From Acidobacteriota bacterium (lineage in GTDB: Bacteria > Acidobacteriota > Terriglobia > Bryobacterales > Bryobacteraceae): a DNA stretch of 47,505 bases. The DNA lies in contig JACQZS010000284.1 in NCBI GenBank assembly GCA_016213725.1, positions 1 to 47,505 of the forward strand. Reading direction: 5' to 3'. The notes beneath the pieces are model-generated. The model was not told the DNA's origin and ran no database searches. It saw nothing but the letters and a program-made list of their open reading frames with translations. How positions within the stretch are numbered: position 1 is the stretch's first letter; every line of letters begins with the position of its first letter. Below, piece by piece: positions 9,101-16,739 of the stretch. The position numbers and the translations under genes are program-made.

Positions 9101-9553
9101 TTAGCAAGTGGAGCAGGTGATCTGTCCAATAAAGAGTGTGGTAACCCGCGGCTTATCCCGCAGCATGTAGCGCGCAAAGATGGAGGGGAGCTGATAGTTC
9201 TTCACACGGATGGTAACCACGGTCGGCAAGCCGGCGATGGGATTTGTGACGATCTCGATGTTGCCGGTTGTCAAACCTGGCACCACGGGCTTGGTGCCGC
9301 CGGAGACCTTGCCGTACACCGCCAGATTCTTGATCGTATTGACGAAGTTGCTCGGATACGAGGCGTCGTACGTGGTCATGGAGGCGTACATCGCGGCATT
9401 CGAGACGCTGAGCTGTAGCCGGTTATAGATGAAGAACGAGTAACCGTATTGGTATACGCCTGCAAACAGCACCCAAAGCAGGGCGATCCCCAGGGCGAAT
9501 TCCACAATCGCGGCACCACGCCGATTCGTTTGGTTATTTCTTCTGGAGGCCAT
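9101..9553 (-). CDS. TadE-like minor pilin / pilus assembly protein (second copy)
   Basis: 150 residues. N-terminus MASRRNNQTNRRGAAIVEFALGIALLWVLFAGVYQYGYSF: basic leader, Gly, then VEFAL with the Glu at the expected place in the first transmembrane helix. A periplasmic part of about 100 residues follows, ending in a Cys-containing CSTC. It starts 7 bp after the TadG-like gene and runs into the next TadE-like gene, so the three are surely cotranscribed. Low sequence similarity to the neighbouring TadE-like protein outside the helix suggests they are distinct minor pilins and not a recent duplication. Confidence 0.82.
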   Translation of the reverse strand: MASRRNNQTNRRGAAIVEFALGIALLWVLFAGVYQYGYSFFIYNRLQLSVSNAAMYASMTTYDASYPSNFVNTIKNLAVYGKVSGGTKPVVPGLTTGNIEIVTNPIAGLPTVVTIRVKNYQLPSIFARYMLRDKPRVTTLFIGQITCSTC

Positions 9554-9560
9554 ATCTCAA

Positions 9561-10730
9561 CTACCTGTAGAGCACAATCCGATACATTGAAGATCCACTG
9601 TTTCCGCCCGTGCCCCCTCCGTTCAAGTTCGCCGGGCCGATGTAAGTTGCACAGTATGAGCCGTTTCCACTCTGGTCGTTCTGGTCGTACACTGCCGCCG
9701 GATCCAGGAGAAACTCTCCAAACCCAATTGCCTTGTACGTTCCGTTGCCGCCCGTCGTAGATTGGGAGGGGTCGTCGATGATGGTGGTGACCAGACGGCG
9801 CCCATTGGCAATACCTTGCTGCAGTTTCTGCTTATATTGCTCCCATGTTGTGGAAGTCTGATCCGGATCCTGAATAGACCGGTTCATGACAGCAGTCAGC
9901 GAGGGCGACTTATTACCAGGCACCGCTTCCAATATGTCACCAGCATCGACAGTGGTCGGCACGTGGATGCCGTCCGGAAACCCTCCAAATTCGATGGCTT
10001 TGCGCAGCCCGCTGGTCCCGTTCCCTTGCCCGAGATCGAGATAGCCGCGCTGCGCCGGGAATGAATTCGCCTTGACCCAGCCCGCATCACCGGGACAATC
10101 CGTGCTGCCGCCCGCTTTACCCCACTTCAACGTGTAGCGCTGGCCAGGCGTGAGACCGAAATATCTCGTATCGCTGGCATTGTGCGCCGCGGGAGAGAAG
10201 GGAACTAGCCCGCCATTATTGAACAGAGCCGGCTGCTCCTGCTGGCCCGCGATGGCCGAGGCACGGACGGTCACGCCGGTAAGGTCGCGCTTGATCGCGC
10301 CCAGGAAGAACAGCTTCACCACGGAACTTGCCTCGATGCGGACGAAGCGGTAGTTGTTCGTCGCAAAAACCGAGGCCGAGGGGTAGTTGACATAGGTCCC
10401 GTTGAAAGTGTTCGCGTAGGTGTCCACCGCGGTGGTCACTTTCACGGTGTCGAAGTTGACACCGTTGGGAACCGCGGTGCCCAGGGGCCCTTGCTGCGCC
10501 GTCGTGTGAGCCAACTGCACGCCGCTCTGCGATCCGTCCAGGTTGCGCGCACTGGCGATGACGGCCGAGTCGCAGAAGGTCTGCAGTTCGTTTTTGACGA
10601 TGAACATCCGCCCGCAGTCAAACGCCAGTCCCAGGATCCCCAGCATCACGGAAAGGAGGACAGCGAGCATTACCAGGCTGAATCCACCGTTCCGGCGCCC
10701 TCTCTGCATGCTAATTGGCAGTCTGTTCAT
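9561..10730 (-). CDS. TadG-like pilus assembly protein (Tad/DUF2134 type)
   Basis: 389 residues. The N-terminal 60 residues carry the Flp-pilus TadE/G pattern: basic stretch RGRRNGGFSLVMLAVLL, a single membrane helix, then DCGRMFIVKNELQTFCDSAVIASARNLDG. That is the sequence shared by TadG-like proteins whose long tail is exported. The remaining about 320 residues are Gly/Asn/Thr-rich and beta-like, with no metal-ion-dependent adhesion motif that I can see. Start: ATG at 10730 with GGGAG six bases upstream; an in-frame extension to 10808 lacks a ribosome site. First gene of the operon. No TadA ATPase, RcpA secretin or CpaB is in the window. Confidence 0.8.
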   Translation of the reverse strand: MNRLPISMQRGRRNGGFSLVMLAVLLSVMLGILGLAFDCGRMFIVKNELQTFCDSAVIASARNLDGSQSGVQLAHTTAQQGPLGTAVPNGVNFDTVKVTTAVDTYANTFNGTYVNYPSASVFATNNYRFVRIEASSVVKLFFLGAIKRDLTGVTVRASAIAGQQEQPALFNNGGLVPFSPAAHNASDTRYFGLTPGQRYTLKWGKAGGSTDCPGDAGWVKANSFPAQRGYLDLGQGNGTSGLRKAIEFGGFPDGIHVPTTVDAGDILEAVPGNKSPSLTAVMNRSIQDPDQTSTTWEQYKQKLQQGIANGRRLVTTIIDDPSQSTTGGNGTYKAIGFGEFLLDPAAVYDQNDQSGNGSYCATYIGPANLNGGGTGGNSGSSMYRIVLYR

Positions 10731-10821
10731 ATTCAGCTCCCGCACTTCGCGCGGTACCTTCATCCATCGGCAGGAGATATTGCCCACCTTTAGGTCGGAG
10801 GTCATCATTTCGGGCTACTAG

Positions 10822-10854
10822 GTGCGTTTTGTAATACGCACTGGGCGAACGCCC
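10822..10854 (-). other. two tandem hairpins in the tadG-like leader / antiporter trailer
   Basis: Two adjacent perfect dyads. GTGCGT (10822-10827) pairs with ACGCAC (10836-10841) around an 8-base loop. GGGC (10843-10846) pairs with GCCC (10851-10854) around GAAC, extendable to GGGCG/CGCCC. They lie 24 bp after the antiporter stop and about 90 bp before the tadG-like start. There is no T-tract, so they may be an antiporter terminator or an mRNA leader structure; I cannot tell which. Confidence 0.4.
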
Positions 10855-10877
10855 GAAGTACCTGTGGATTGAGTTGT

Positions 10878-12149
10878 TTAGTACGAGGTGGCCTCTGGTT
10901 CCATAGGAGCCGGCTCCGGGAACCCGAAGAAGGCCCGCGCCACCCGGCCCACCGCCGCCTGTTTCATCAGTGGAATCAGCAGAGCGGTGACGGTAATTGT
11001 CACCAAAACGATGAAGTATGCGGCGGATTGAATCACATCTCCGCCCTGCATGCCGCGCTCAGCCGGCGCACCGGCAAGTACCGCCGCGGCCAGTCCTTTT
11101 GGCGCCATCACCGACATCTCGTAGCTCTCTTCCCAGCCTGGGTTGACGCCGTGGAGCACGCGGCGGACAATCAGCGCCCGGAACGTGTAGACCACTACCA
11201 CCGCGCCCAGCACCAGCAACAGGTAGACGGGGTTCTTGAACTGGATGGACATTCCCAGGTAGACGAAGAAGAAGGTTTTCAGCAGGAAGATCACCTCATG
11301 GATGAATTCCATGTCCGTCTGCGACAGCTCACCCATGTTGCGTTCCCGGAAGAGCGCCACATTGTGCAGCGGCAGCCGCTGATAGTTGGTGAGGGATGCG
11401 CCGAAGGCCAGCGCCGCGATTGCGCCGCTAAAACCAAGGATGTCCGCCACGCCGTAGAGGATAAAAATCCAGGCAAAGACCGCGAAGGAGGTGTTGGGGA
11501 ATTGCCGCAGCGTGTTGAGAATGGCCGCCCACAAGAGGCCGCCGGCAACGCCGATCACGCCAGCCATTACCAGGCTGGACAGGATCGACCCGATCAGCTT
11601 CCCGGCTTCCAGGTCTCCTGCCGGGCTGTTCAACATGCCGAAGACCAGTACAATGGAGAGCACATCGGTCAGGCCGGTTTCCAGGATGAGCACCGTCTTG
11701 GTGGGCTCCCGCATGTCCAGGGAGTTCGCGATGGGCAGAGCCACGGCCGGCGAGATGTTCCCGACGATGAGCCCGAGCACCAGGCTTCCCATCCAGTTCA
11801 GCCCGAGGAGCCAGTGTCCCAGGCAGCTGAAGACGAGCGCCGTCATCACGAACGTGAGGCCGGCCAGCGAGGCTGTCGTTTTCAGCATCTTCTTGAGCAG
11901 GTCGATATTCAGCGTGGTGCCGCCCTCGAACAGGATCACCACCAGCGCCACCGTACTGAGGACACCACCCACCTTGCCCAGGTCCGACGGCTTCACCCAG
12001 CCCAACACAGCGGGGCCCAGCAGGATGCCCAGCACAATGAGCAGTAGTACGTCCGGGATCAGCGTTTTCTTGAAGATTGCGGAAAAGGCCAGAGAGAGAA
12101 AGACCAGGAGCCCAATGCCAAAGAGAGCTTCAGCCATGAGACGCAGCAT
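10878..12149 (-). CDS. monovalent cation:proton antiporter (NhaP/CPA1-like)
   Basis: 423 residues, almost all hydrophobic, with about 11-12 membrane helices. It exchanges protons for Na+ or K+ across the inner membrane. Family marks include the first-helix stretch PDVLLLIVLGILLGP, the unwound ion-site helix region NISPAVALPIANSL (in the place of the TDP motif) and ETGLTDVLSIVL, where the Asp is at the ion-binding END/ND position. FEGG after the third helix is also typical. The short cytoplasmic tail lacks a TrkA-N/RCK domain. Start is uncertain: ATG at 12149 or 12137, both with weak ribosome sites; a longer frame to 12458 overlaps the divergent epimerase gene and is not a family sequence. Confidence 0.86.
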   Translation of the reverse strand: MLRLMAEALFGIGLLVFLSLAFSAIFKKTLIPDVLLLIVLGILLGPAVLGWVKPSDLGKVGGVLSTVALVVILFEGGTTLNIDLLKKMLKTTASLAGLTFVMTALVFSCLGHWLLGLNWMGSLVLGLIVGNISPAVALPIANSLDMREPTKTVLILETGLTDVLSIVLVFGMLNSPAGDLEAGKLIGSILSSLVMAGVIGVAGGLLWAAILNTLRQFPNTSFAVFAWIFILYGVADILGFSGAIAALAFGASLTNYQRLPLHNVALFRERNMGELSQTDMEFIHEVIFLLKTFFFVYLGMSIQFKNPVYLLLVLGAVVVVYTFRALIVRRVLHGVNPGWEESYEMSVMAPKGLAAAVLAGAPAERGMQGGDVIQSAAYFIVLVTITVTALLIPLMKQAAVGRVARAFFGFPEPAPMEPEATSY

Positions 12150-12197
12150 CTCACGCCGCGCGCCCGGCTGCAAGTGGTCAGCTACACTGGACTTCGA

Positions 12198-13343
12198 ATG
12201 CTCAGTGAACTCCAGAACCTCTACGAGCGCAATCTCTTTGAGTCTGTCATCCCATTCTGGCTGCGCCATTCCATAGACCGCGAGCACGGCGGTTTTTTCA
12301 CCTGCCTGGATCGCACCGGAGCCATCTACGACACGCGCAAGTATGTGTGGCTCAACGGCCGCCAGGTGTGGACTTTCGCCAAGCTCTACAACACCATCGA
12401 ACGGCGACCCGAATGGCTGGATGCCGCGCGCAGCGGCGCCGAGTTCTTGCGCGGCCACGTCTTCGACGAGCAGGGACGCTGTTATTTCTCACTCACGCGC
12501 GAGGGCCAGCCGTCTTTCTATCAACGGAAACCCTACGGAGCGGGCTTCGTGGCACTTGGTTTTTGGGAGTTTGCCAGGGCTTCCGGCGAGGATTGGTACC
12601 GGAGCAAGGCCCTGGAACTGTACGCACGTATCGCCGAATGGATCGCCAATCCCAGCCTGTTGGGGCGCTCACCGCTGGCTGGCGGCACCGCCATGTCGAA
12701 CCTGGCCGATATCTACATCCTGGCTTCTCTCGCGCTGGAGATCGGCGATTCGGCGATGCTGGCGAAGTGCTTACAGGACATCCGTTTACATGTGGATCCA
12801 GGCACCGGGCTGCTGCATGAAACCGCCACGCTGGACCCGGGTTTGCGCAAGTCATCTCCCGATGCCCGGCTCATTTGCCCCGGCAGTATCTTCGAGATCT
12901 ATTGGATTCTCGGCCGGGCCCTGCGGCTGTGTCCGGATGCCGAGGCGGAAGCGCTGCTGCTCAGGGCTCTGGATGCCGCCTGTGAGCTGGCCTGGGACAC
13001 TCAGTTCGGCGGCTACTACTATTTCATGGACATCGACGGCCGGCCGATGCTGCAGCTGGAATCCGACATGAAGCTGTGGTGGGTGCATTGCGAGGGGATC
13101 TACGCATTGCTCTGCGCTCATTTGCAAACCAATGATTCGAAATGGAAAACCAGGCTACGGCAAGCGCATGACTGGACCTGGAGCCGGTTTCCCGATGCCG
13201 CATCCGGAGAGTGGTTCGGGTACCTGCATCGAGACGGCTCGCTTTCCCACTCGCTCAAGGGCAACAACTACAAAGGCTGCTTCCATGTCCCTCGCATGCT
13301 GCTCTACTCGGTATTGGACCTGCGCCGGGCGAACCAGCACTAA
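12198..13343 (+). CDS. N-acylglucosamine 2-epimerase (AGE) family sugar isomerase
   Basis: 381 residues, cytoplasmic, an (alpha/alpha)6 barrel. The family interconverts C2 epimers such as GlcNAc/ManNAc, or glucose/mannose and related disaccharides. Both catalytic His can be placed: H297 in KLWWVHCEG and H363 in NNYKGCFHVPRM. Aromatic sugar-binding stretches WLNGRQVWTFAKLY and QFGGYYYFMDIDG are also typical. Start: ATG at 12198 matches family N-termini (LSELQNLYERNLFESVIPFW); a GTG at 12174 would add eight residues. Divergent from the antiporter across about 50 bp. The substrate cannot be read from sequence: AGE, cellobiose epimerase and mannose isomerase share these residues. Confidence 0.87.
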   Translation: MLSELQNLYERNLFESVIPFWLRHSIDREHGGFFTCLDRTGAIYDTRKYVWLNGRQVWTFAKLYNTIERRPEWLDAARSGAEFLRGHVFDEQGRCYFSLTREGQPSFYQRKPYGAGFVALGFWEFARASGEDWYRSKALELYARIAEWIANPSLLGRSPLAGGTAMSNLADIYILASLALEIGDSAMLAKCLQDIRLHVDPGTGLLHETATLDPGLRKSSPDARLICPGSIFEIYWILGRALRLCPDAEAEALLLRALDAACELAWDTQFGGYYYFMDIDGRPMLQLESDMKLWWVHCEGIYALLCAHLQTNDSKWKTRLRQAHDWTWSRFPDAASGEWFGYLHRDGSLSHSLKGNNYKGCFHVPRMLLYSVLDLRRANQH

Positions 13344-13426
13344 TTTCTATTGAATACTGAGAGAAATGCGCCGCCGGCGACACTAGTCTCCCAGAGCGTT
13401 CCGGCCCGTCCGGGATCGAGGAGACT

Positions 13427-14398
13427 ATGCGCGCCCAAACCATCGACATCAAACAGGCCAACGGACGGGTGCTATGCTGCACCATTTTCCGGCCCGGCGG
13501 CAGGAAACTGCTCTCCAAGGGCCACCTCCTGAGCGAAGATGACGTGCGGTTGCTGGAAACCGAGGGTTTGCAAACCATCTGGGTGACCGAATTGGATGAG
13601 GGCGAGATCTCCGAGGACGACGCGGTGCTCCACGTCGGCGCGCGCATCGGCTGCGGCTCTTTGGAGGTCCGGATGGCCGCTGGCGGCCGCGCCAATCTTC
13701 TGGCCACAGAGGATTGCTGCGTTCTTGTGGATGACGAACTTCTCCGGCAGATCAACTGCGCCGCCTCCATCGTCATCGCGACCACATCCAATTTCACCTT
13801 CGCCCGTGCCGGCGACCGCCTGGCCACCGTCAAGAGCGCTCCATTCGCCGTCTCCCGTCAGCAACTGGATGCCGTGGTCAACATCCTCAACGAACGCGGG
13901 CCCATTCTCCAGGCTCGGCCCATCAAAGATCCCACCGTGGCCGTACTCTACAGCGACCACTGCTCGGGCGACCGCGCCCGCCTGCTGTTCGAACCGATCA
14001 TGCGCCAGCGTCTGGAGAAGTTCAACCTGTCTCCGCGCTATTCCCTGGCGACCGTTGAGAACGAAGACAGCGTCACCAAGGCCCTTGGACACCTGGCGCG
14101 CGCAAACCCGACCGTGATTCTCGTGGCTTCCACTACCGCGCCCGCCGGACCTGAAGACATCGTCGGCCGCGCCATGGTGAACCTTGGTGCCCATCTGGAG
14201 CGCTTCCTGGCCCCGGTTGAGCCGGGCAACCTCCTGCTTCTGGGCTACCGGGGTTCAATCCCCATCCTTTCTGCCCCAGGATGCTTCCGCTCGGCAAGGT
14301 CCAATGTTGTCGACCTGATCCTGCCGCCCATGCTGGCCCGCTACCGGGTCTCCGGCTGGGAGATCGCCTGCCTGGGTCACGGCGGCCTGCTCATCTAG
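13427..14398 (+). CDS. molybdopterin-binding (MoaB/Mog-like) domain protein
   Basis: 323 residues, cytoplasmic. The N-terminal 60 residues (KLLSKGHLLSEDDVRLLETEGLQTIWVTELDEGEISEDDAV) follow the pattern of the MoeA-like N-region in MocA-type Moco enzymes, where GD-E-DEA precedes the fold. The C-terminal half (about 165-320; VAVLYSDHCSGDR and VNLGAHLERFLAPVEPGNLLLLGYRG) resembles the MoCF/MogA molybdopterin-binding fold. In many bacteria this arrangement continues into a MobA/MocA nucleotidyltransferase domain. Here the protein stops first, so it would bind the cofactor or a regulator without CTP transfer. RBS GAGGAG is five bases before the ATG. No other Moco gene is in the window. Confidence 0.7.
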   Translation: MRAQTIDIKQANGRVLCCTIFRPGGRKLLSKGHLLSEDDVRLLETEGLQTIWVTELDEGEISEDDAVLHVGARIGCGSLEVRMAAGGRANLLATEDCCVLVDDELLRQINCAASIVIATTSNFTFARAGDRLATVKSAPFAVSRQQLDAVVNILNERGPILQARPIKDPTVAVLYSDHCSGDRARLLFEPIMRQRLEKFNLSPRYSLATVENEDSVTKALGHLARANPTVILVASTTAPAGPEDIVGRAMVNLGAHLERFLAPVEPGNLLLLGYRGSIPILSAPGCFRSARSNVVDLILPPMLARYRVSGWEIACLGHGGLLI

Positions 14399-14688
14399 AT
14401 AGTTTCCCTAGTTCCCCCAAATGGATCCGAGTCTCCACAATTGAGCTCGGCGCCAACTTCAAAAGGGCCGGATGCCTGACCTCATCTGGCCCTATTTTCA
14501 TATAGTTACATGGCAGCCAGGAGCTGAGCGAAACAAACCCGATTCTGCGTTTGGCTGCGCCACTTGCGCTCTCCCCAGCCCGCCAGTTGCTCTTCCATCG
14601 GCACCGCGATCGCCGCACCGATTCGATACTGCAGCCGCCATGGCGGCCCATTCCGGAACGAAGCCAAGCGCCCCGCCGGAGAATCTGC
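14399..14688. other. intergenic region before the efflux operon
   Basis: No gene seen. It contains the terminator at 14464-14498. The remainder, up to the TetR promoter, is GC-rich with no recognisable motif. Confidence 0.6.
14464..14498. terminator. bidirectional intrinsic terminator
   Basis: An 11-bp stem, 14464-14474 against 14483-14493, perfect if one G-U pair is allowed, with an 8-base loop. It is followed by ATTTTC on the plus strand and, reading the other way, by TTTTG. It ends the molybdopterin-binding gene 66 bp after its stop. Confidence 0.85.
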
Positions 14689-14717
14689 TTGACGCTTGAT
14701 TCAAACGGTCGTATGAT
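14689..14717 (+). promoter_or_regulatory. sigma70 promoter of the TetR-efflux operon
   Basis: TTGACG at 14689-14694, a 17-bp spacer, and TATGAT at 14712-14717: near-consensus in both boxes with ideal spacing. The predicted start of transcription (14722-14724) is only about 6-8 bases before the TetR ATG at 14730. Confidence 0.75.
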
Positions 14718-14737
14718 TGAAACGTACGTATGATTGA
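14710..14737. promoter_or_regulatory. candidate TetR operator (11-bp direct repeat around an 8-bp palindrome)
   Basis: CGTATGATTGA occurs at 14710-14720 and again at 14727-14737, a 17-bp step. The palindrome ACGTACGT lies between them (14722-14729). The block covers the -10 box, the transcription start and the start codon, so a bound repressor would block its own operon. Confidence 0.6.
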
Positions 14738-15401
14738 GGCACATCAAGAACAGGCACTTCACGCAGCTTCCCAGACGAAGCAGCGCATTCTGGACGCCGC
14801 CGAGCGCCTCTTCTCCCAACACGGCTTTGCCGCCACTTCTCTGCGGCGCATCACCTCGGAAGCTCAGGTGAACCTGGCCGCCGTCAACTATCACTTCCGC
14901 TCCAAGGAAGAACTGATTCAGGCGGTGGTGCTGCGCAAGCTGGACCCGATCAACCGGCGCAGGCTGGAGATTCTGGATCAACTCGAAACCGGGGGCGTGG
15001 AGCCCACGATTGAAGAGCTTCTGCACGCTTTCTTCGGACCGATCTTCGAGGCGCGCCGGGCCGGCGTGCAAGTCTGCGAGTTCCCGAAGCTGCTGGCGCG
15101 GGCGCACACAGAGCCGGGTGACCTGATGACCCGTCTGCTGCCGGCCGCCTTCTCCGAGATTCTGGCGCGCTTCGGCCCGGCATTCCGGCGCGCGCTGAAG
15201 GTGGATCAACTGGAGCTGATGTGGGGGATGCACCTGGCCATCGGCTCCATGGCGCATCTGCTTTCCGGCGGTGCGGTTCTCGCCTTTCTTTCAGGCGGCG
15301 AGGCGGACGCCAACGACTATGACGGCGCCCTGCGCCGCTTGATTCGCTATACGGCCAGCGGGCTGCGTGCCCTGGCGGAAAAGGAGAATGTCGCAGGATG
15401 A
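14730..15401 (+). CDS. TetR/AcrR-family transcriptional repressor (CecR-like position)
   Basis: 223 residues. The N-terminal helix-turn-helix is at about 15-62 (TKQRILDAAERLFSQHGFAATSLRRI and VNLAAVNYHFRSKEELI). The C-terminal ligand/dimer domain is of the type found in CecR (YbiH) and relatives. It heads the efflux operon as CecR does for ybhGFSR in enterobacteria, and probably represses it and itself until a drug binds. The ATG is the only plausible start: an in-frame TGA stands 12 bases upstream at 14718. No Shine-Dalgarno precedes it and the promoter leaves only a few leader bases, so translation is probably leaderless. The stop overlaps the TolC-family start (ATGA). Confidence 0.9.
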   Translation: MIEAHQEQALHAASQTKQRILDAAERLFSQHGFAATSLRRITSEAQVNLAAVNYHFRSKEELIQAVVLRKLDPINRRRLEILDQLETGGVEPTIEELLHAFFGPIFEARRAGVQVCEFPKLLARAHTEPGDLMTRLLPAAFSEILARFGPAFRRALKVDQLELMWGMHLAIGSMAHLLSGGAVLAFLSGGEADANDYDGALRRLIRYTASGLRALAEKENVAG

Positions 15402-16720
15402 AGCCACGACACGGCTGGATCATCACCCTGGCGTTGGCGTGCTCTGGACAGGAGGGCCGGCCGATGCCGCTGTCGCTCTCCAAGGCCATCGAGATCGCCA
15501 CGGCGCCGAACGGAGCGGTTCGCGTTCAGATGGCGGCGGAGTTGACTACCCAGGCGGAGGCGAGGCGCAAACAATCGCTCAGCGCACTGCTGCCGAACGT
15601 CTCCGGCAACTATACGTTCCGCAGTTTCACGAACAACGTGGCGGCGCTGGGCATCCAGTTCCCCACGGTCCCCGGATTCACTTTCAACAGCCTGCTGGGC
15701 CCGGTGGAAGTAAACGACGTTCGCGCCAATGCCACCCAGAGCATCTTCGATCTGGCGGCCATCAGGCGCTATCAGGCCTCCAAGGTCCAATTGCAGGCGG
15801 CGAAGTCCGACGCGAGCGCAGCGCACAACCAGGTTAAGGGCGCGGTGGCGAAGGCTTACCTCAACGCAACGCGCGCCGAGAGCACGGTGACGACGGCCAA
15901 GGCGAACGTGGCGCTGGCGGAGCGCGTGCTCCGGCTGGCTCAATCACAGAAGGATGCCGGCACCGGCACGGGTATCGAAATCACGCGCGCGCAGGTATCA
16001 CTGGCCAACGAGCGGCAGAACCTGCTCAAGGCCACCGAAGACCAGACGAATTCGGTGTTGCTGCTGCTGCGCGCCATGAACCTGGACCTCGACGTGGTGC
16101 CTGATCTCACCGACAAACTGCGCTACGTTCCGGCCGATGTTCCGGAACCCCGGCAGGCGCTCACGGCGGCGAAAGAACTGCGGCCCGAATTGCGAGCCCA
16201 GGCGCAGCGGGAGCAGGCCGCAAAGCTGAACTACGATTCGTCGAAGTGGGAGCGGTTGCCGTCGATCACCGCCTTTGGCGACTACGGAACCATCGGCGCG
16301 GTGGACGGCGCTCTGCTGCCCACTCGCAGTGTAGGCGCCAGTGTCCGAATTCCTCTGTGGGACGGAGGGCGCATGGACTCCAGACGCGCCGAATCGGCGT
16401 CGCAACTCAGGCAGGAAGGAATTCGCACCAGGGATACGGCACAACAGGTGGAGCTGGAGATCCGCACATCCCTGGAGGCGCTGAAAACGGCCGAGAGCCT
16501 GGTGGCAGTGGCGCGCGAGGCGCTGGCCCAATCAGAAAAGGAACTGGCGCAAGCCGAGCGCCGCTTTTCCGCAGGCGTGGCGAACGGTTTGGAAGTGACG
16601 GAGGCGCAGACGCGCGTGGCGCGCGGGCGGGAAAACGAAGTTGCCTCTGTCTTCCGGCAACAATCAGCGCGGATCGACCTCGGCCTGGCCGTGGGCAACA
16701 TCGACATGATCCTTCAGTAG
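15398..16720 (+). CDS. TolC-family outer-membrane efflux channel
   Basis: 440 residues with an N-terminal export signal (GWIITLALACS; a Cys after a short hydrophobic run would also allow lipoprotein processing). Two repeats of long amphipathic helices, as in TolC/OprM: about 30-210 and 245-435. Typical phrases are SLSKAIEIA, LLPNVSGNYTF, the second-repeat counterpart LPSITAFGDYG, RIPLWDGGRMDSRR and AERRFSAGVANGLEVTEAQ. It provides the outer-membrane duct for the ABC exporter encoded downstream. Start overlaps the TetR stop; AAGGAG lies 12 bases upstream. The enterobacterial ybh operon has no TolC gene of its own, so its presence here makes this a self-contained pump. Confidence 0.92.
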   Translation: MKPRHGWIITLALACSGQEGRPMPLSLSKAIEIATAPNGAVRVQMAAELTTQAEARRKQSLSALLPNVSGNYTFRSFTNNVAALGIQFPTVPGFTFNSLLGPVEVNDVRANATQSIFDLAAIRRYQASKVQLQAAKSDASAAHNQVKGAVAKAYLNATRAESTVTTAKANVALAERVLRLAQSQKDAGTGTGIEITRAQVSLANERQNLLKATEDQTNSVLLLLRAMNLDLDVVPDLTDKLRYVPADVPEPRQALTAAKELRPELRAQAQREQAAKLNYDSSKWERLPSITAFGDYGTIGAVDGALLPTRSVGASVRIPLWDGGRMDSRRAESASQLRQEGIRTRDTAQQVELEIRTSLEALKTAESLVAVAREALAQSEKELAQAERRFSAGVANGLEVTEAQTRVARGRENEVASVFRQQSARIDLGLAVGNIDMILQ

Positions 16721-16739
16721 GCAATTAGGAGACACTCTC

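Noticed and set aside
10741-10877. Possible c-di-GMP (GEMM) riboswitch before the tadG-like gene
   Set aside because: The two short hairpins lack the GEMM core sequences and the characteristic long paired helices.
12150-12458. N-terminal extension of the antiporter by 103 residues
   Set aside because: It lies opposite the AGE epimerase coding sequence, is hydrophilic and unlike family N-termini.
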